Below, in pieces: positions 26,722-35,396 of a stretch of DNA of 64,000 bases. Positions within the stretch are counted from its first letter, which is position 1. The number at the start of each line of letters is the position of its first letter. Made by a program: the position numbers and the translations under genes. The DNA lies in NCBI GenBank assembly GCA_039794405.1, contig JBDIVL010000017.1, positions 10,083 to 74,082 on the forward strand, in the 5' to 3' direction. Under the pieces are notes generated by a model that saw only the letters and a list, made by a program, of their open reading frames with translations, did not search any database and had not been told where the DNA came from. Source of the DNA: JBDIVL01 sp039794405 (GTDB taxonomy: Bacteria; Planctomycetota; Brocadiia; Brocadiales; Brocadiaceae).

Positions 26722-27522
26722 CTAATTAGCCGAAGTGGTATCTACTGATGTATGAACAGTAACAGTTTCTGTCCCTAAATTTACCAGTTCTCCTATCCAC
26801 AGGTTGTAAGATTCCCCGTTTTTGTTCTCAAATATAATCCTTGAGGTTGAGATTATGTGTGTTTCTTGTGAAAGGGAAGTGCCCAAAAACGTACCTTTTT
26901 CATCTCGTAGAACTGTCGTTTTTTTCATAACGAGCGGTTTTTGTGCGAGAGGAATAATTTCTCTTAATTTACAATGGGTATCAAAATCGACTGTTTCCCC
27001 TCTTACGGTTTTTTTCTGTCCGATAGTTTTCCCCTTTTCTACAGCAAAGCTTTCTGTCCACCAAATGTCTTTATACAATTTTCTGACTTGAATCAATGCA
27101 AGGTCTTCGGTTCCTCCTTTAAAGATAAATTCCGTATCTCCTGGAGAGGTAATCTCTAACCGGGTATGGGTGTTGGGCTCTGATTTTTTTAATAAATCTT
27201 TGATTGTTATGTCTGAGGTTACTTCTGACCTTACGATTTTACCGAAGATTTGGGGTCGTTGTAGAAGGTTTACGGATGGTGGATTTGTAAGGCGCAATTC
27301 CAGACATTTAGCTTCGTTTCGTTCGGCACCTCCTGATTTAGGCATGCTTGTTTTGATCTTCCTATCGAGGGTGTCGGATAGTGATAGCAGCCTTGTTTCA
27401 ATTTCATTTGTTTCTAAACTTAATATGATAAAAGTATGAATTATCGTATAGATAAGATAACATATTGCAGCGCCAAGAATAAATTTTTCGGTATGTTTAA
27501 ATATAAAATTTTTAATGTCCAA
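26722..27522 (-). CDS. Inner-membrane pilus assembly protein, position of PilP
   Basis: 266 aa from a TTG start. One transmembrane segment at about 13-35 (KFILGAAICYLIYTIIHTFI), then a periplasmic part with an early disordered stretch and a beta-rich C-terminus (TRLEITSPGDTEFIFKGG; IIFENKNGESYNLWIGELV). The position between the PilO-like gene and the secretin is that of pilP, whose lipoprotein product links inner-membrane PilNO with the PilQ secretin. There is no lipobox here and no clear PilP motif, so the assignment rests on order and topology only. Confidence 0.55.
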   Translation of the reverse strand: MDIKNFIFKHTEKFILGAAICYLIYTIIHTFIILSLETNEIETRLLSLSDTLDRKIKTSMPKSGGAERNEAKCLELRLTNPPSVNLLQRPQIFGKIVRSEVTSDITIKDLLKKSEPNTHTRLEITSPGDTEFIFKGGTEDLALIQVRKLYKDIWWTESFAVEKGKTIGQKKTVRGETVDFDTHCKLREIIPLAQKPLVMKKTTVLRDEKGTFLGTSLSQETHIISTSRIIFENKNGESYNLWIGELVNLGTETVTVHTSVDTTSAN

Positions 27523-27551
27523 TTTTAAATCCCATCATAAACAATCATAAG

Positions 27552-28445
27552 TTATGTTTTGTAGTCAATAACATAGGCATCAATAGTTATATCGATGATT
27601 GGATTTGAGAGATAATTATTATTCTCTTTCATGAAAACGTCTTTTTCTAATGGCTCTGCGCCGTATGTTTTATCAGTACTTAAAATTGTGATGCCTTCGA
27701 TAACAAAGAGGATATTTGATTTAAGGATTTCATACAAAAGAACTGTTATGTGATTTGCTTGCAACTTGGCCTTAAGGGTAATAGGTATAGCAGCATACAA
27801 GTGAGAAAGAGAGGTATTATAACTGCTGGATGAGTCCCGAAATACAATTTTCTCAAGTCTCATGATTCCTGTATCTTTCGTTGTAATATTGACAAGCGCT
27901 TCTAATATCCAAAACCGTTTTTGAGCAGGCAAAATTGTATCCCATGCCGGGATATTCAAGCCCCATTCAGAAAACGGTAATGCTCCATCGCTTAGGACAA
28001 CGTTACTTGCCTTTAATCGTGTTAATAATGTCGAGATCTTTCTGAGGTATTCATTTTTCCAGAGGGCTGCATCTTTAATTTCGGTTAGACCTTTTTCAGG
28101 GTTTTCTGTTAAAAAAATGGCTTCTAATTGATCGTCTTTCCCTTTGAGAAAAGATTTGCATTTTTCTATCTCTTCATGATAGAGATCTCCCTCCTGTTTT
28201 TTTGATGCAATCCATTTTTCATTGTAAAGATCCTTTTTTAATGTGTACTTTTCCAATGCCGCCGATAAATCTTCAAGATCTTTATGGGTTTTGGTGTACT
28301 GATTTGAAAGAGGGTAAATAAATATGAGCAGAAGGGATAAGATAATAAGGAAAACAATACCAATACATATCCAAAAACCGAGAACCCCGGTGTAAATTTT
28401 CAAGAAGTTTATTTTAAGTTGTAAAAAACTTGTGCCTTTATTCAT
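27552..28445 (-). CDS. PilO-like inner-membrane pilus assembly protein
   Basis: 297 aa. One transmembrane helix at about 19-43 (VLGFWICIGIVFLIILSLLLIF), then a coiled coil (about 45-110, TKTHKDLEDLSAALEKYTLKK) and a mixed alpha/beta periplasmic domain. This is the layout of PilO, which pairs with PilN in the alignment complex. The gene lies directly after the pilM-pilN fusion and before the PilP-position gene. Sequence is too diverged for a motif-level call. Confidence 0.6.
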   Translation of the reverse strand: MNKGTSFLQLKINFLKIYTGVLGFWICIGIVFLIILSLLLIFIYPLSNQYTKTHKDLEDLSAALEKYTLKKDLYNEKWIASKKQEGDLYHEEIEKCKSFLKGKDDQLEAIFLTENPEKGLTEIKDAALWKNEYLRKISTLLTRLKASNVVLSDGALPFSEWGLNIPAWDTILPAQKRFWILEALVNITTKDTGIMRLEKIVFRDSSSSYNTSLSHLYAAIPITLKAKLQANHITVLLYEILKSNILFVIEGITILSTDKTYGAEPLEKDVFMKENNNYLSNPIIDITIDAYVIDYKT

Positions 28446-28536
28446 TTCACAAACGAGTATTGTTAAACTCGCCCAAAGAACTGCGGAAGGAAACGAGAAA
28501 GAATTTTTTTCTCATGTAATTTTTAATGGTATACTT

Positions 28537-30288
28537 TTATAATTTTTCAGGAGAGGTTGATGTTCCGGACGCTAATGATAATAGTTCAATTTCCGTTTGG
28601 ATTTCATCTTGCGATTTTACAATCCAACGTATCTCAAAACTAATATAGTCCTCTTGTTCGCTTCCGTGTTTTACCTGACGGCAAGAGCCTGGAACAATTT
28701 CTACATTTTTGAATGCAATAACTTTTTGATCAAGGAAGGTTAAATTTTGAATAGGTTTTATGACAAATTTTTCTATAAAACTTATACTTGGTTCTTTACT
28801 TTCTCCTTTTATTCCCATGAGAAGTAACTTTTTGGAAGGAATATCCGTTTTTGCTGCTGTTTTCTTCGCCTGGAAGAAACCCGTTGATGTTTGCTTTCCT
28901 ATTCTTTCGGTTTTTATGGTATCCGCATCTACCCAAGAGGATTGTATACTTATTATTGATATATCATCTGGTAATGTGGATAACAGTTTATCCAACGCTT
29001 CTATCCAAAAGAACCGGGATGAGTCAATGGAAGAAATAAGATCGAGTGCAGACCTGCGTGTTTGAGCGATTGTTTCTGCATTTCTATAGTCACTTTCAAA
29101 TTTCCTTATGTTCTGCAATACCTTTTGATGGTAATTATTGGAATGATGAAGCTGATTAATTTTCATGTGTAACCCACCGTACTGAACGATGAGTGACAAG
29201 GCTAAACAACCGAGAGCAGCCATGGCATAAGGTTTCTTCTTTGACATTTCTACTGCTCTAATTAACTCCGGTGGGAGTAAATTGATATTTATCCGGCTTA
29301 ATCCCAGACCTTGGAGTGCAAGTCCTATCGCAGTAGCTAAATTTGTTAAATTCTCACGGAAATACGATGAATCTATTGTATTGGCTAATCTCAAATTGTT
29401 TAATGTTTTAAGAATTTTCAATTCGTATGGGAGATTGCTAGTTATAAATTCAAAACTTCGTGGGTCTTTGGTGTTACCCATTAATAGAATAGTCTGGAAA
29501 TGAACGGTTTCCTTTGTTAAGGATTTATAATATTCCATTGATCTCTGTACCTCTTTAATGAGATCTGCATCTATCGTGTAAAGAGGAATACTTCTGAGCC
29601 AAAAATGTAAACCACTGACAATGATAAGGTCAGTGTTTTCGTCTTCTACGTTTATGATAACGGTTGTGCCATTCGTTTGTTGGTCAAAGAAAACATAGTT
29701 GTAAATGGCAAGAGGCGAGACCTGCAATGTAGTGAGTTTGGCTTTAACGGGTGTGAGGTTTGCCATCAGGTGATCAAGTGTTGTCCTCTTTGATGCAAAA
29801 AGCCCAACTTCTATGCCCTCGGCATCCGGAACTGGCTCGGATAATTGCTGATAGTCCCATACAACATCCTTAAGATCAAAAGGAATTTGTTGCTTTGCCT
29901 CGTAACTAATAATATTTTTTAGTTGTTTTTTATCTGCAGGAGGGATAGTTGTGAATCTGGACAATACGAGCTGTCCTGGAATTGATGCTAATACACGATC
30001 AGTCTTGGTAATATGATGTTTTGCCAAAAAAGCCTGGACAACGTCTTTAATATGCAAAGATTGTAAGAAATTTATATTAGATGGGAGGTCAGGATATTCA
30101 ATAATACCGAAATCTTCAATCAATAACCCTTCTGCTGTTTGTGTAATTTTTACTGCCTTCAAAGCGTGTCCATCAATATCGAACCCCCATGCAGTTCTTG
30201 TTTTATATTGCTTGAATGCTCGTGATAACCTTTGAATGCCTGGTTTACTTCCTTTGGTAAAGAGTGCGTGTGTGCGATCGGGTTTCAT
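28537..30288 (-). CDS. PilM-PilN fusion protein of type IV pilus assembly
   Basis: 583 aa. Residues about 30-340 are a PilM-type actin-like ATPase (AWGFDIDGHALKAVKITQT; VLASIPGQLVLSRFTTIPP; ISYEAKQQIPFDLKDVVWDY; then TTVIINVEDENTDLIIVSG). Residues about 340-583 look like PilN: the start INLLPPEL, which in PilN binds PilM, a transmembrane segment at about 353-372 (AMAALGCLALSLIVQYGG), a coiled coil and a periplasmic domain. In most bacteria these are two genes. The fusion would tether the cytoplasmic ATPase permanently to the alignment complex. It starts nine bases after miaA and is probably co-transcribed with it. Confidence 0.85.
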   Translation of the reverse strand: MKPDRTHALFTKGSKPGIQRLSRAFKQYKTRTAWGFDIDGHALKAVKITQTAEGLLIEDFGIIEYPDLPSNINFLQSLHIKDVVQAFLAKHHITKTDRVLASIPGQLVLSRFTTIPPADKKQLKNIISYEAKQQIPFDLKDVVWDYQQLSEPVPDAEGIEVGLFASKRTTLDHLMANLTPVKAKLTTLQVSPLAIYNYVFFDQQTNGTTVIINVEDENTDLIIVSGLHFWLRSIPLYTIDADLIKEVQRSMEYYKSLTKETVHFQTILLMGNTKDPRSFEFITSNLPYELKILKTLNNLRLANTIDSSYFRENLTNLATAIGLALQGLGLSRININLLPPELIRAVEMSKKKPYAMAALGCLALSLIVQYGGLHMKINQLHHSNNYHQKVLQNIRKFESDYRNAETIAQTRRSALDLISSIDSSRFFWIEALDKLLSTLPDDISIISIQSSWVDADTIKTERIGKQTSTGFFQAKKTAAKTDIPSKKLLLMGIKGESKEPSISFIEKFVIKPIQNLTFLDQKVIAFKNVEIVPGSCRQVKHGSEQEDYISFEIRWIVKSQDEIQTEIELLSLASGTSTSPEKL

Positions 30289-30297
30289 GATATTGTT

Positions 30298-31248
30298 TTA
30301 TTTTTTATCCGGTAAGGATTTATTTTGCGTAAAACACTCAAAAACCTTTTCTGAAAGATTTGCCACATCATCTCCTGCAGATGGAAAGATCCAATGAATG
30401 TTCGGGAAACTCCTAAACCAGGTCATTTGCCTTTTCGCAAATCGGCGTGTTCTTTTCTTAATTTCATCAATAGCCTCTGAAAGTGTATATTTTTTATTGA
30501 AAAAGTCAATAACTTCTTTATATCCAAGTGCCTGTGATGCTTGCTTACTTAATCCTGATGGATTATTTAATAAAGTACGGACTTCGTCTATGAGACCTCG
30601 CTGAAACATGCGATCTACGCGGTTTTCTATGCGCCTGTACAATACATTCCGGTCATGTTCAATGGCTACGAGTATGCAGTGGTATTTAGGGTTTTTATTC
30701 CCAAACTGAGTTTGAAGGCGGGAAATGCTCTGCCCTGTTTTTGTTATGACTTCAAGCGCACGGATAATTCTCTTTTGATCATTGAAATGTAATTTACTAG
30801 CAGCTTCCGGGTCTATGTTCGCAAGCATTCTATGGAGGAAGTCTGGACCTTGTTGTATAGCGATAGATCTCAAATAACTCCTGTATTCCCAGTCTGCAGA
30901 GGGACCTTCAAATAGGCCATCCATGATGGCCTTTATGTAAAGTGCTGTTCCACCCACAACGATAAACGGCTTACCTCTTTGGTGAAGATCATAAGCAACG
31001 GTTTCAAAATTTTTAACATATTTTCCTACACTGTATTCCTCCCAGGGTTCTACAATATCAATGAGATGGTGGGGAATTTTGCGCCTTATGGAGGCTGAAG
31101 GCTTCTCTGTACCAATGTCCATGCTTTGGTATACAAGCATGGAATCAACGGAAACTATTTCTGTATTGGTGTCTTCGGCAATTTTTAACGCAATATCTGT
31201 CTTGCCACTCGCTGTAGGTCCTGTGAGTATACAAATTGTAGGTACCAT
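30298..31248 (-). CDS. miaA: tRNA dimethylallyltransferase
   Basis: 316 aa, usual length. P-loop GPTASGKT at 9-16, then the substrate-site motif SVDSMLVYQSMDIGTEKPS, the DIVEPWEEYSVGKYV segment and VVGGTALYIKAI, all diagnostic of MiaA. It adds a dimethylallyl group to N6 of A37 in tRNAs reading UNN codons. It is first in a reverse-strand run leading into the pilus genes, with only nine bases to pilM-pilN. Confidence 0.96.
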   Translation of the reverse strand: MVPTICILTGPTASGKTDIALKIAEDTNTEIVSVDSMLVYQSMDIGTEKPSASIRRKIPHHLIDIVEPWEEYSVGKYVKNFETVAYDLHQRGKPFIVVGGTALYIKAIMDGLFEGPSADWEYRSYLRSIAIQQGPDFLHRMLANIDPEAASKLHFNDQKRIIRALEVITKTGQSISRLQTQFGNKNPKYHCILVAIEHDRNVLYRRIENRVDRMFQRGLIDEVRTLLNNPSGLSKQASQALGYKEVIDFFNKKYTLSEAIDEIKKRTRRFAKRQMTWFRSFPNIHWIFPSAGDDVANLSEKVFECFTQNKSLPDKK

Positions 31249-32416
31249 ATATTGTATTTTGCTATAAAATGTAATATCAACTTTATGGATTATACGGTTA
31301 AGTATATAGGAAATTCTATAATGTAGTATAATTATACAAATATAATAAAGATAAGTAAAATGGGTAAACTTTGACTTTAAGGCACTTTGATTTATGACAC
31401 AGAAAAGTCACAGAAATACTGATAGGGAAGATAAAAAGGGATTGCGTTTTCTCAGGTGAAGAATTCCCAAATAAAAAACGCATATTTGTGATAAGATTAT
31501 ACCCAATGTGTTTATAGTCTATTATAAAGTGTGCAATGATACACTTTCGTGCTGGCACACTGTTGTGGCTTGGCACAGGTGGTTACTCTATTGAATAGCT
31601 TAATTCCTTTTCATTTTATCTTAATTTATTGGTAATTTATTTTTGCTGAAACATTTTACCATGTACCCTAAAGTACCCCAAAACTTTACTACTTTAAATT
31701 GAATCAACTATATGAACCGGCATTCAACAGGTTTGATCCTTAAGCTATTGGTTTTTCAAGACTTAGTTGTTTGATTAATATGTGTATGCGTTTCATAATC
31801 CATTGAAATAACAGTACTTATAAACCCTCCTGGATGTCGGCATTAAGATTCTTCCTAACACAAATATTACACAAGAAACTTATATTTCATGGCAAAGGAA
31901 CTACTTATACAAGTAAGCCCATTATTTAAAAGTAAGGGTATATATCTGAAATTTATTCTATTGTTAAATCTGGTACACATTTAACTTTATTGTTGTTGGC
32001 ATTTGTTGTGTTAATTTCCATTTATGAAGGTGCTTACAATACAATCTGCCTTTCTGAAGTAGAATCAAGTGTCTAAAATGATGTATTGGAAAACTTCCTG
32101 GCAACTGGTACATAATTTGATCTGATGAACTCAAAGATTCTAATGTTTACTTGCTTACTGATGCAGCACTGGTAAAAGAAATAATTATAATGAAAGGGAG
32201 ATGAATTTATGTGAGTTTACGATCTTATTCACGATGGTAACTGTCTTGGCTATCGAAGACAAATGAAAATAGTAATATATGCTAAATTCTAACTAATCAC
32301 GAAGTGTATCTAATTCTTCATATTTGACCTACATTATATACTTGACGTACTATAAATATCGTAATAATAATTTTTGTGGTTTTTCTGTTTTTATAATGTA
32401 AAGGGGGTAATTTAAA
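31249..32416. other. Long intergenic region upstream of the cold-shock gene
   Basis: Nearly 1.2 kb, AT-rich, without a supported protein gene. A 21-codon frame (32201-32266, MNLCEFTILFTMVTVLAIED) behind a GAAAGGGAG site is the only part that looks translated; it could be a leader peptide or chance. TTGAC boxes near 32325 and 32342 and TATAAAT near 32350 could form the cold-shock promoter, with a leader of 60 bases or so. Much of the region may be decayed sequence. Confidence 0.4.
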
Positions 32417-32617
32417 ATGGCGACCGGAACAGTAAAATGGTTTAATGATAAAAAAGGATTTGGTTTTATTGCCCAAGATGACGGAACCGATGTTTTTGTA
32501 CATCAGACCGATATTGAAAGTAAGGGGTTTAGAACTCTTGCTGAGGGAGATAAGGTAGAGTTTGAAGTAGTTAAGGATAAAAAGGGCTACAGGGCAAAAA
32601 AAGTTATGAAAATATAA
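32417..32617 (+). CDS. Cold-shock domain protein
   Basis: 66 aa, standard length of CspA-type proteins. RNP1 is KGFGFIAQ (residues 13-20) and RNP2 is VFVHQTD (residues 27-33); GTVKWFNDKKG is the family opening. The ribosome-binding site AAAGGGGG is strong. It binds single-stranded RNA or DNA and melts RNA structure. It is a single gene flanked by non-coding sequence. Confidence 0.95.
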   Translation: MATGTVKWFNDKKGFGFIAQDDGTDVFVHQTDIESKGFRTLAEGDKVEFEVVKDKKGYRAKKVMKI

Positions 32618-32829
32618 ATTTATTTAAGTACATATATTTTAAAGTATATTAGTATGTATCTGTTTTTAAAATTATACTTTCATTCCCTATAATAGAGATG
32701 GCAAAGCCGAAAACACGTTAGACGTTCAGAAAAAGGCTATAGAGTGCGTTTGTGAAGAAGATAAAGCTTATAATAGTGCTCCTTATGTTGCAAGGCTGTC
32801 GGCCCATGGGAAGCGAGTGTATTAAAATG

Positions 32830-33250
32830 TAAAGATATGGATTTTAGAGAAGGGGATAATAACTACATTTGCAACCTTCTCGGGAGAAGGGTTTACAGGG
32901 AAAAGCGGAAAGGTAAAAATGCAAAGGATGTAACAATACCTGTCCATCCAGAATTATTGTCTTATATAAAAAATCGAGTAGGGGAGTAATTTACCGGGTG
33001 CATATGTATTTATTAATTCTAAAATCAGAGATTATTATTCAGAAAACAAGTTAAAAAGATATGGAGCGAAGTCAGGGAGAAAGCAGGTTTGGGTAAATCA
33101 ATCAAGGCTTTCCGATGCAACAAGACATACGTTGCATCTTAGCTAGTCAATATGGGGGTTCCACTTCTAAGCGTCCCATCTGTCCAGTTATAGCAGAGTA
33201 AAAGATGACGGAGAATACGCTCACACCGTTTAAAAAGGTTAAAAGTAGAT
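32830..33250 (+). pseudogene. Decayed tyrosine recombinase (integrase) beside the tmRNA gene
   Basis: Pieces of an integrase catalytic domain can be read in several frames. The first piece reads CKDMDFREGDN ... GKNAKDVTIPVHPELLSYIK. A frame change follows with YVFINSKIRDYYSENKL, then IWSEVREKAGLGKSIK in another frame, then LSDATRHTLHLS with the R-H-T box, a stop, and LVNMGVPLLSV. At least two frameshifts and stops disable it. It ends about 90 bases from the 3' end of the tmRNA gene, which is a common integration site, so this is probably the scar of an island integrated at ssrA. Confidence 0.75.
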
Positions 33251-33340
33251 ATAACAAATCTATCGCTAAAAGACAAAATCATCACCAACCGTCACCAGCC
33301 GAAAAATTGGTTCTATAAGTCATTAAATATCAATAGGTTA

Positions 33341-33697
33341 TGGTGGAGGCGGCGGGAATTGAACCCGCGTCCCTAGACATTTCAGTGTAAGCTTCTACGT
33401 ATATAGTCCATTTTTTTAATTTTCGCTATCCAGAACTCCAATAGACAGGATTTCTATAAGCTATCCCAGTTATAAGGGTTCGTTTAACCCCCACCAGGCT
33501 TAAGGGTTAAACTAACCTGCTAGTCGTCGTTTAATTAATCTCGCAGGTAAGATTAATTAAACGTGGCTGTTAATTAAGCAGCCATTGCCATTGGATATTC
33601 GGCATTTAAACATTTTGCCAGGTGTTTAATGAGGCCGCCTGACAACCTCAATACGCCACTTACACTTCAACCTGTCCGGTCGAATCCTTTCGCCCCC
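33341..33697 (-). ncRNA. ssrA: tmRNA (10Sa RNA)
   Basis: Reverse strand, 357 nt. The 5' end GGGGGCGAAAGGATTCGACC and the 3' T-arm GGGTTCAATTCCCGCC with acceptor GCCTCCACCA are both canonical, and the CCA is encoded. The tag reading frame (33574-33618) gives AKCLNAEYPMAMAA followed by TAA, with GCA as the resume codon. It releases stalled ribosomes together with SmpB and marks the products for proteolysis. A weak promoter may be formed by TTGACC (33724-33729, reverse strand) and a box just before the 5' end. Confidence 0.95.
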
Positions 33698-34115
33698 TAT
33701 GATGATCTGTTATGAAAAGGTGAGGTCAAGTAACAGATAACTATTACTTGCACAATAATTAGTAGTAGAATCAATAATAGCATGGAAAACACATATTTAT
33801 AGTAAACATTATAACATATACAAATGCAAAATGCAATTTAACTACACGATAACGTATAACACCGTCTTGTGCGTTGAATTTTACAACGGATTGTATGGTT
33901 TTATTAATGATAATCGGTGGGTTGTTATTCTGTTCAACAAGTAGTGATATATCCATAACTTATTTTAAAATAATATATTATGTAATATTTTATGATTTTA
34001 AGATATTCTGCAATGGTATTTAAAAGCTGAATTGTATTTGGGTATAAAAATCGCTTACGTTAAGTACTATTGTATATATATTGCAATTCTGTATATCATT
34101 TTAGGAGAGAAGGTA
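33698..34115. other. Intergenic region between ssrA and a small coiled-coil gene
   Basis: About 420 AT-rich bases. A reverse-strand 61-codon frame from ATG 33956 starts in a protein-like way (MDISLLVEQNNNPPIIINK, then VRY-type residues) but ends in hydrophobic low-complexity sequence. It lacks a ribosome-binding site and could be a small gene fragment or chance. Nothing else is seen. Confidence 0.35.
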
Positions 34116-34460
34116 ATGGTAAATAATGTAAATTCATCATCAAGCTCACCAGCTTCAAAACTTCTTGAACAAATAAAGAGGTTGTCTGCAGAGACAACAA
34201 AAAACGAAGGAAGTTATCTAAACCGCAAGAATAATGTAATAAGTGATTACGCGAATAATATTAAAAACCTGCAAACGCTGGAAAAAACACAAAAACTAGA
34301 AGAAATACAAAAAAAGGCAGAGATATCTGCTCAGATGATTGAAGATATAAAAAAGGAAAATAAAGAAAGATATATACAGTTACAGGAAGTGCCTAAGCAG
34401 ATAAACCCAGAAAAAAGGTATAGAGAGCCAATAGGTACTTTTCTGGATGTTTATTTATAA
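34116..34460 (+). CDS. Small soluble helical protein, unknown
   Basis: 114 aa from ATG 34116, chosen for the GGAGAGAAGG site just upstream; a frame from 34032 adds 28 hydrophobic residues without a site. A Ser-rich start (NNVNSSSSSPASKLLEQIK) is followed by charged helix (about 45-90, TLEKTQKLEEIQKKAEISAQ). No signal peptide. The pattern of a flexible start and two helices recalls anti-sigma or chaperone-type small proteins such as FlgM, but no motif proves this. Confidence 0.6.
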   Translation: MVNNVNSSSSSPASKLLEQIKRLSAETTKNEGSYLNRKNNVISDYANNIKNLQTLEKTQKLEEIQKKAEISAQMIEDIKKENKERYIQLQEVPKQINPEKRYREPIGTFLDVYL

Positions 34461-34465
34461 AAAGG

Positions 34466-34516
34466 TAGCAAGCTGACTTTCGAAGAAAAGGAGGAAAGCG
34501 AAACGCCAGCTTGCTA
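34466..34516. repeat. Inverted repeat behind the small helical protein gene
   Basis: TAGCAAGCTG and CAGCTTGCTA form a ten-base stem with a 31-base loop that contains GGAGGAAAG. There is no T-run after it. It could be a transcript 3' end or a regulatory hairpin. Confidence 0.45.
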
Positions 34517-34618
34517 AAGGAGAACAATCAACTATAACAACATGAAAAATTGGAAAATGGTTCCAGTATGAAAAATTTTATTTTTGTTTCAGATAATATT
34601 AAATTATAATTGTTACGT

Positions 34619-35107
34619 ATGATAAAATATATGCGGGTTTGCATCTCTCTACCAATAATGTTTTTTCTCGGTTGTAGTACTGCGTCATATAAAAGATGGG
34701 AAGATACGGATCGAAGGGTGGTTGAGCTTTCTAAAATGACCGAAACCCTGGAAAGGAGAGTAGATGATTTATCCAAGTCCATTTCATTACTGGTTAATGA
34801 TGGAAATTTTATCCATAATGAATTAGATGATATGAGAGATAACGATAAAGACACTGAGCAGAAAATTGAAGAGGTAATTTTGGTTATCAGGAATTTAGAT
34901 GAACAGATCCGTAATTTAGGGATTAATTTTAAGGCTATGGGAGAAAGTTTGAATAAAGAAATCGATGGCCTGAGGAGAAATATAGATGATGTTAAGAAGG
35001 CTGAAATTGAATTATCCAACCGGTTAGAGTTGATAAAGTTGGAAGTAAAAGGGAAGGGCGAGCCATCAGTCCCTTTAAATAATTTACCTCCCAACTCTTA
35101 TAATTAA
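34619..35107 (+). CDS. Probable lipoprotein with coiled coil
   Basis: 162 aa if started at ATG 34619; TTG 34610 and ATG 34631 are alternatives. A hydrophobic signal ends in a lipobox-like IMFFLGCS, so Cys is likely lipidated. The mature protein is one long coiled coil (RRVVELSKMTETLERRVDD ... KSISLL; IRNLDEQIRNLGINFKAMG), then a short Pro-rich tail. This form is seen in Lpp- or YbgF-like tethers of the outer membrane. Function unknown. Confidence 0.6.
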   Translation: MIKYMRVCISLPIMFFLGCSTASYKRWEDTDRRVVELSKMTETLERRVDDLSKSISLLVNDGNFIHNELDDMRDNDKDTEQKIEEVILVIRNLDEQIRNLGINFKAMGESLNKEIDGLRRNIDDVKKAEIELSNRLELIKLEVKGKGEPSVPLNNLPPNSYN

Positions 35108-35177
35108 ACAAATGAGAGCTACGGGTATTTGATTGACAATTATTAAGAAGATTTTTTGAAAAAACAGATGTATTCAT

Positions 35178-35396
35178 ATGGATTCGTTTAAAAAAACACT
35201 CTTGATAATGGGTGTGTGTGTTGCGTCCATTTTGATTATATATGTAACCTTTAATGCAGTTTCAAGGGTTCATAGGATGAACGACCCGGTACGGGCAAAA
35301 AAAGTAGTTATTTTAACCTTTTTCACTAATGCGTTTATATTTGCAGGCGGCGGATATCTGGCGTACAGAATGAAAGTTCCGACGAAGAAAAAATGA
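35178..35396 (+). CDS. Small two-span membrane protein
   Basis: 72 aa with hydrophobic segments at about 8-26 (LLIMGVCVASILIIYVTF) and 44-62 (VVILTFFTNAFIFAGGGYL), and basic loops. Its stop overlaps the start of the HtrA protease gene by four bases (ATGA), so the two are translationally coupled. Unknown family. Confidence 0.65.
   Translation: MDSFKKTLLIMGVCVASILIIYVTFNAVSRVHRMNDPVRAKKVVILTFFTNAFIFAGGGYLAYRMKVPTKKK

Noticed and set aside
32417..34460. Prophage at ssrA
   Set aside because: Only a broken integrase is present; no structural, replication or lysis gene is found near the tmRNA.
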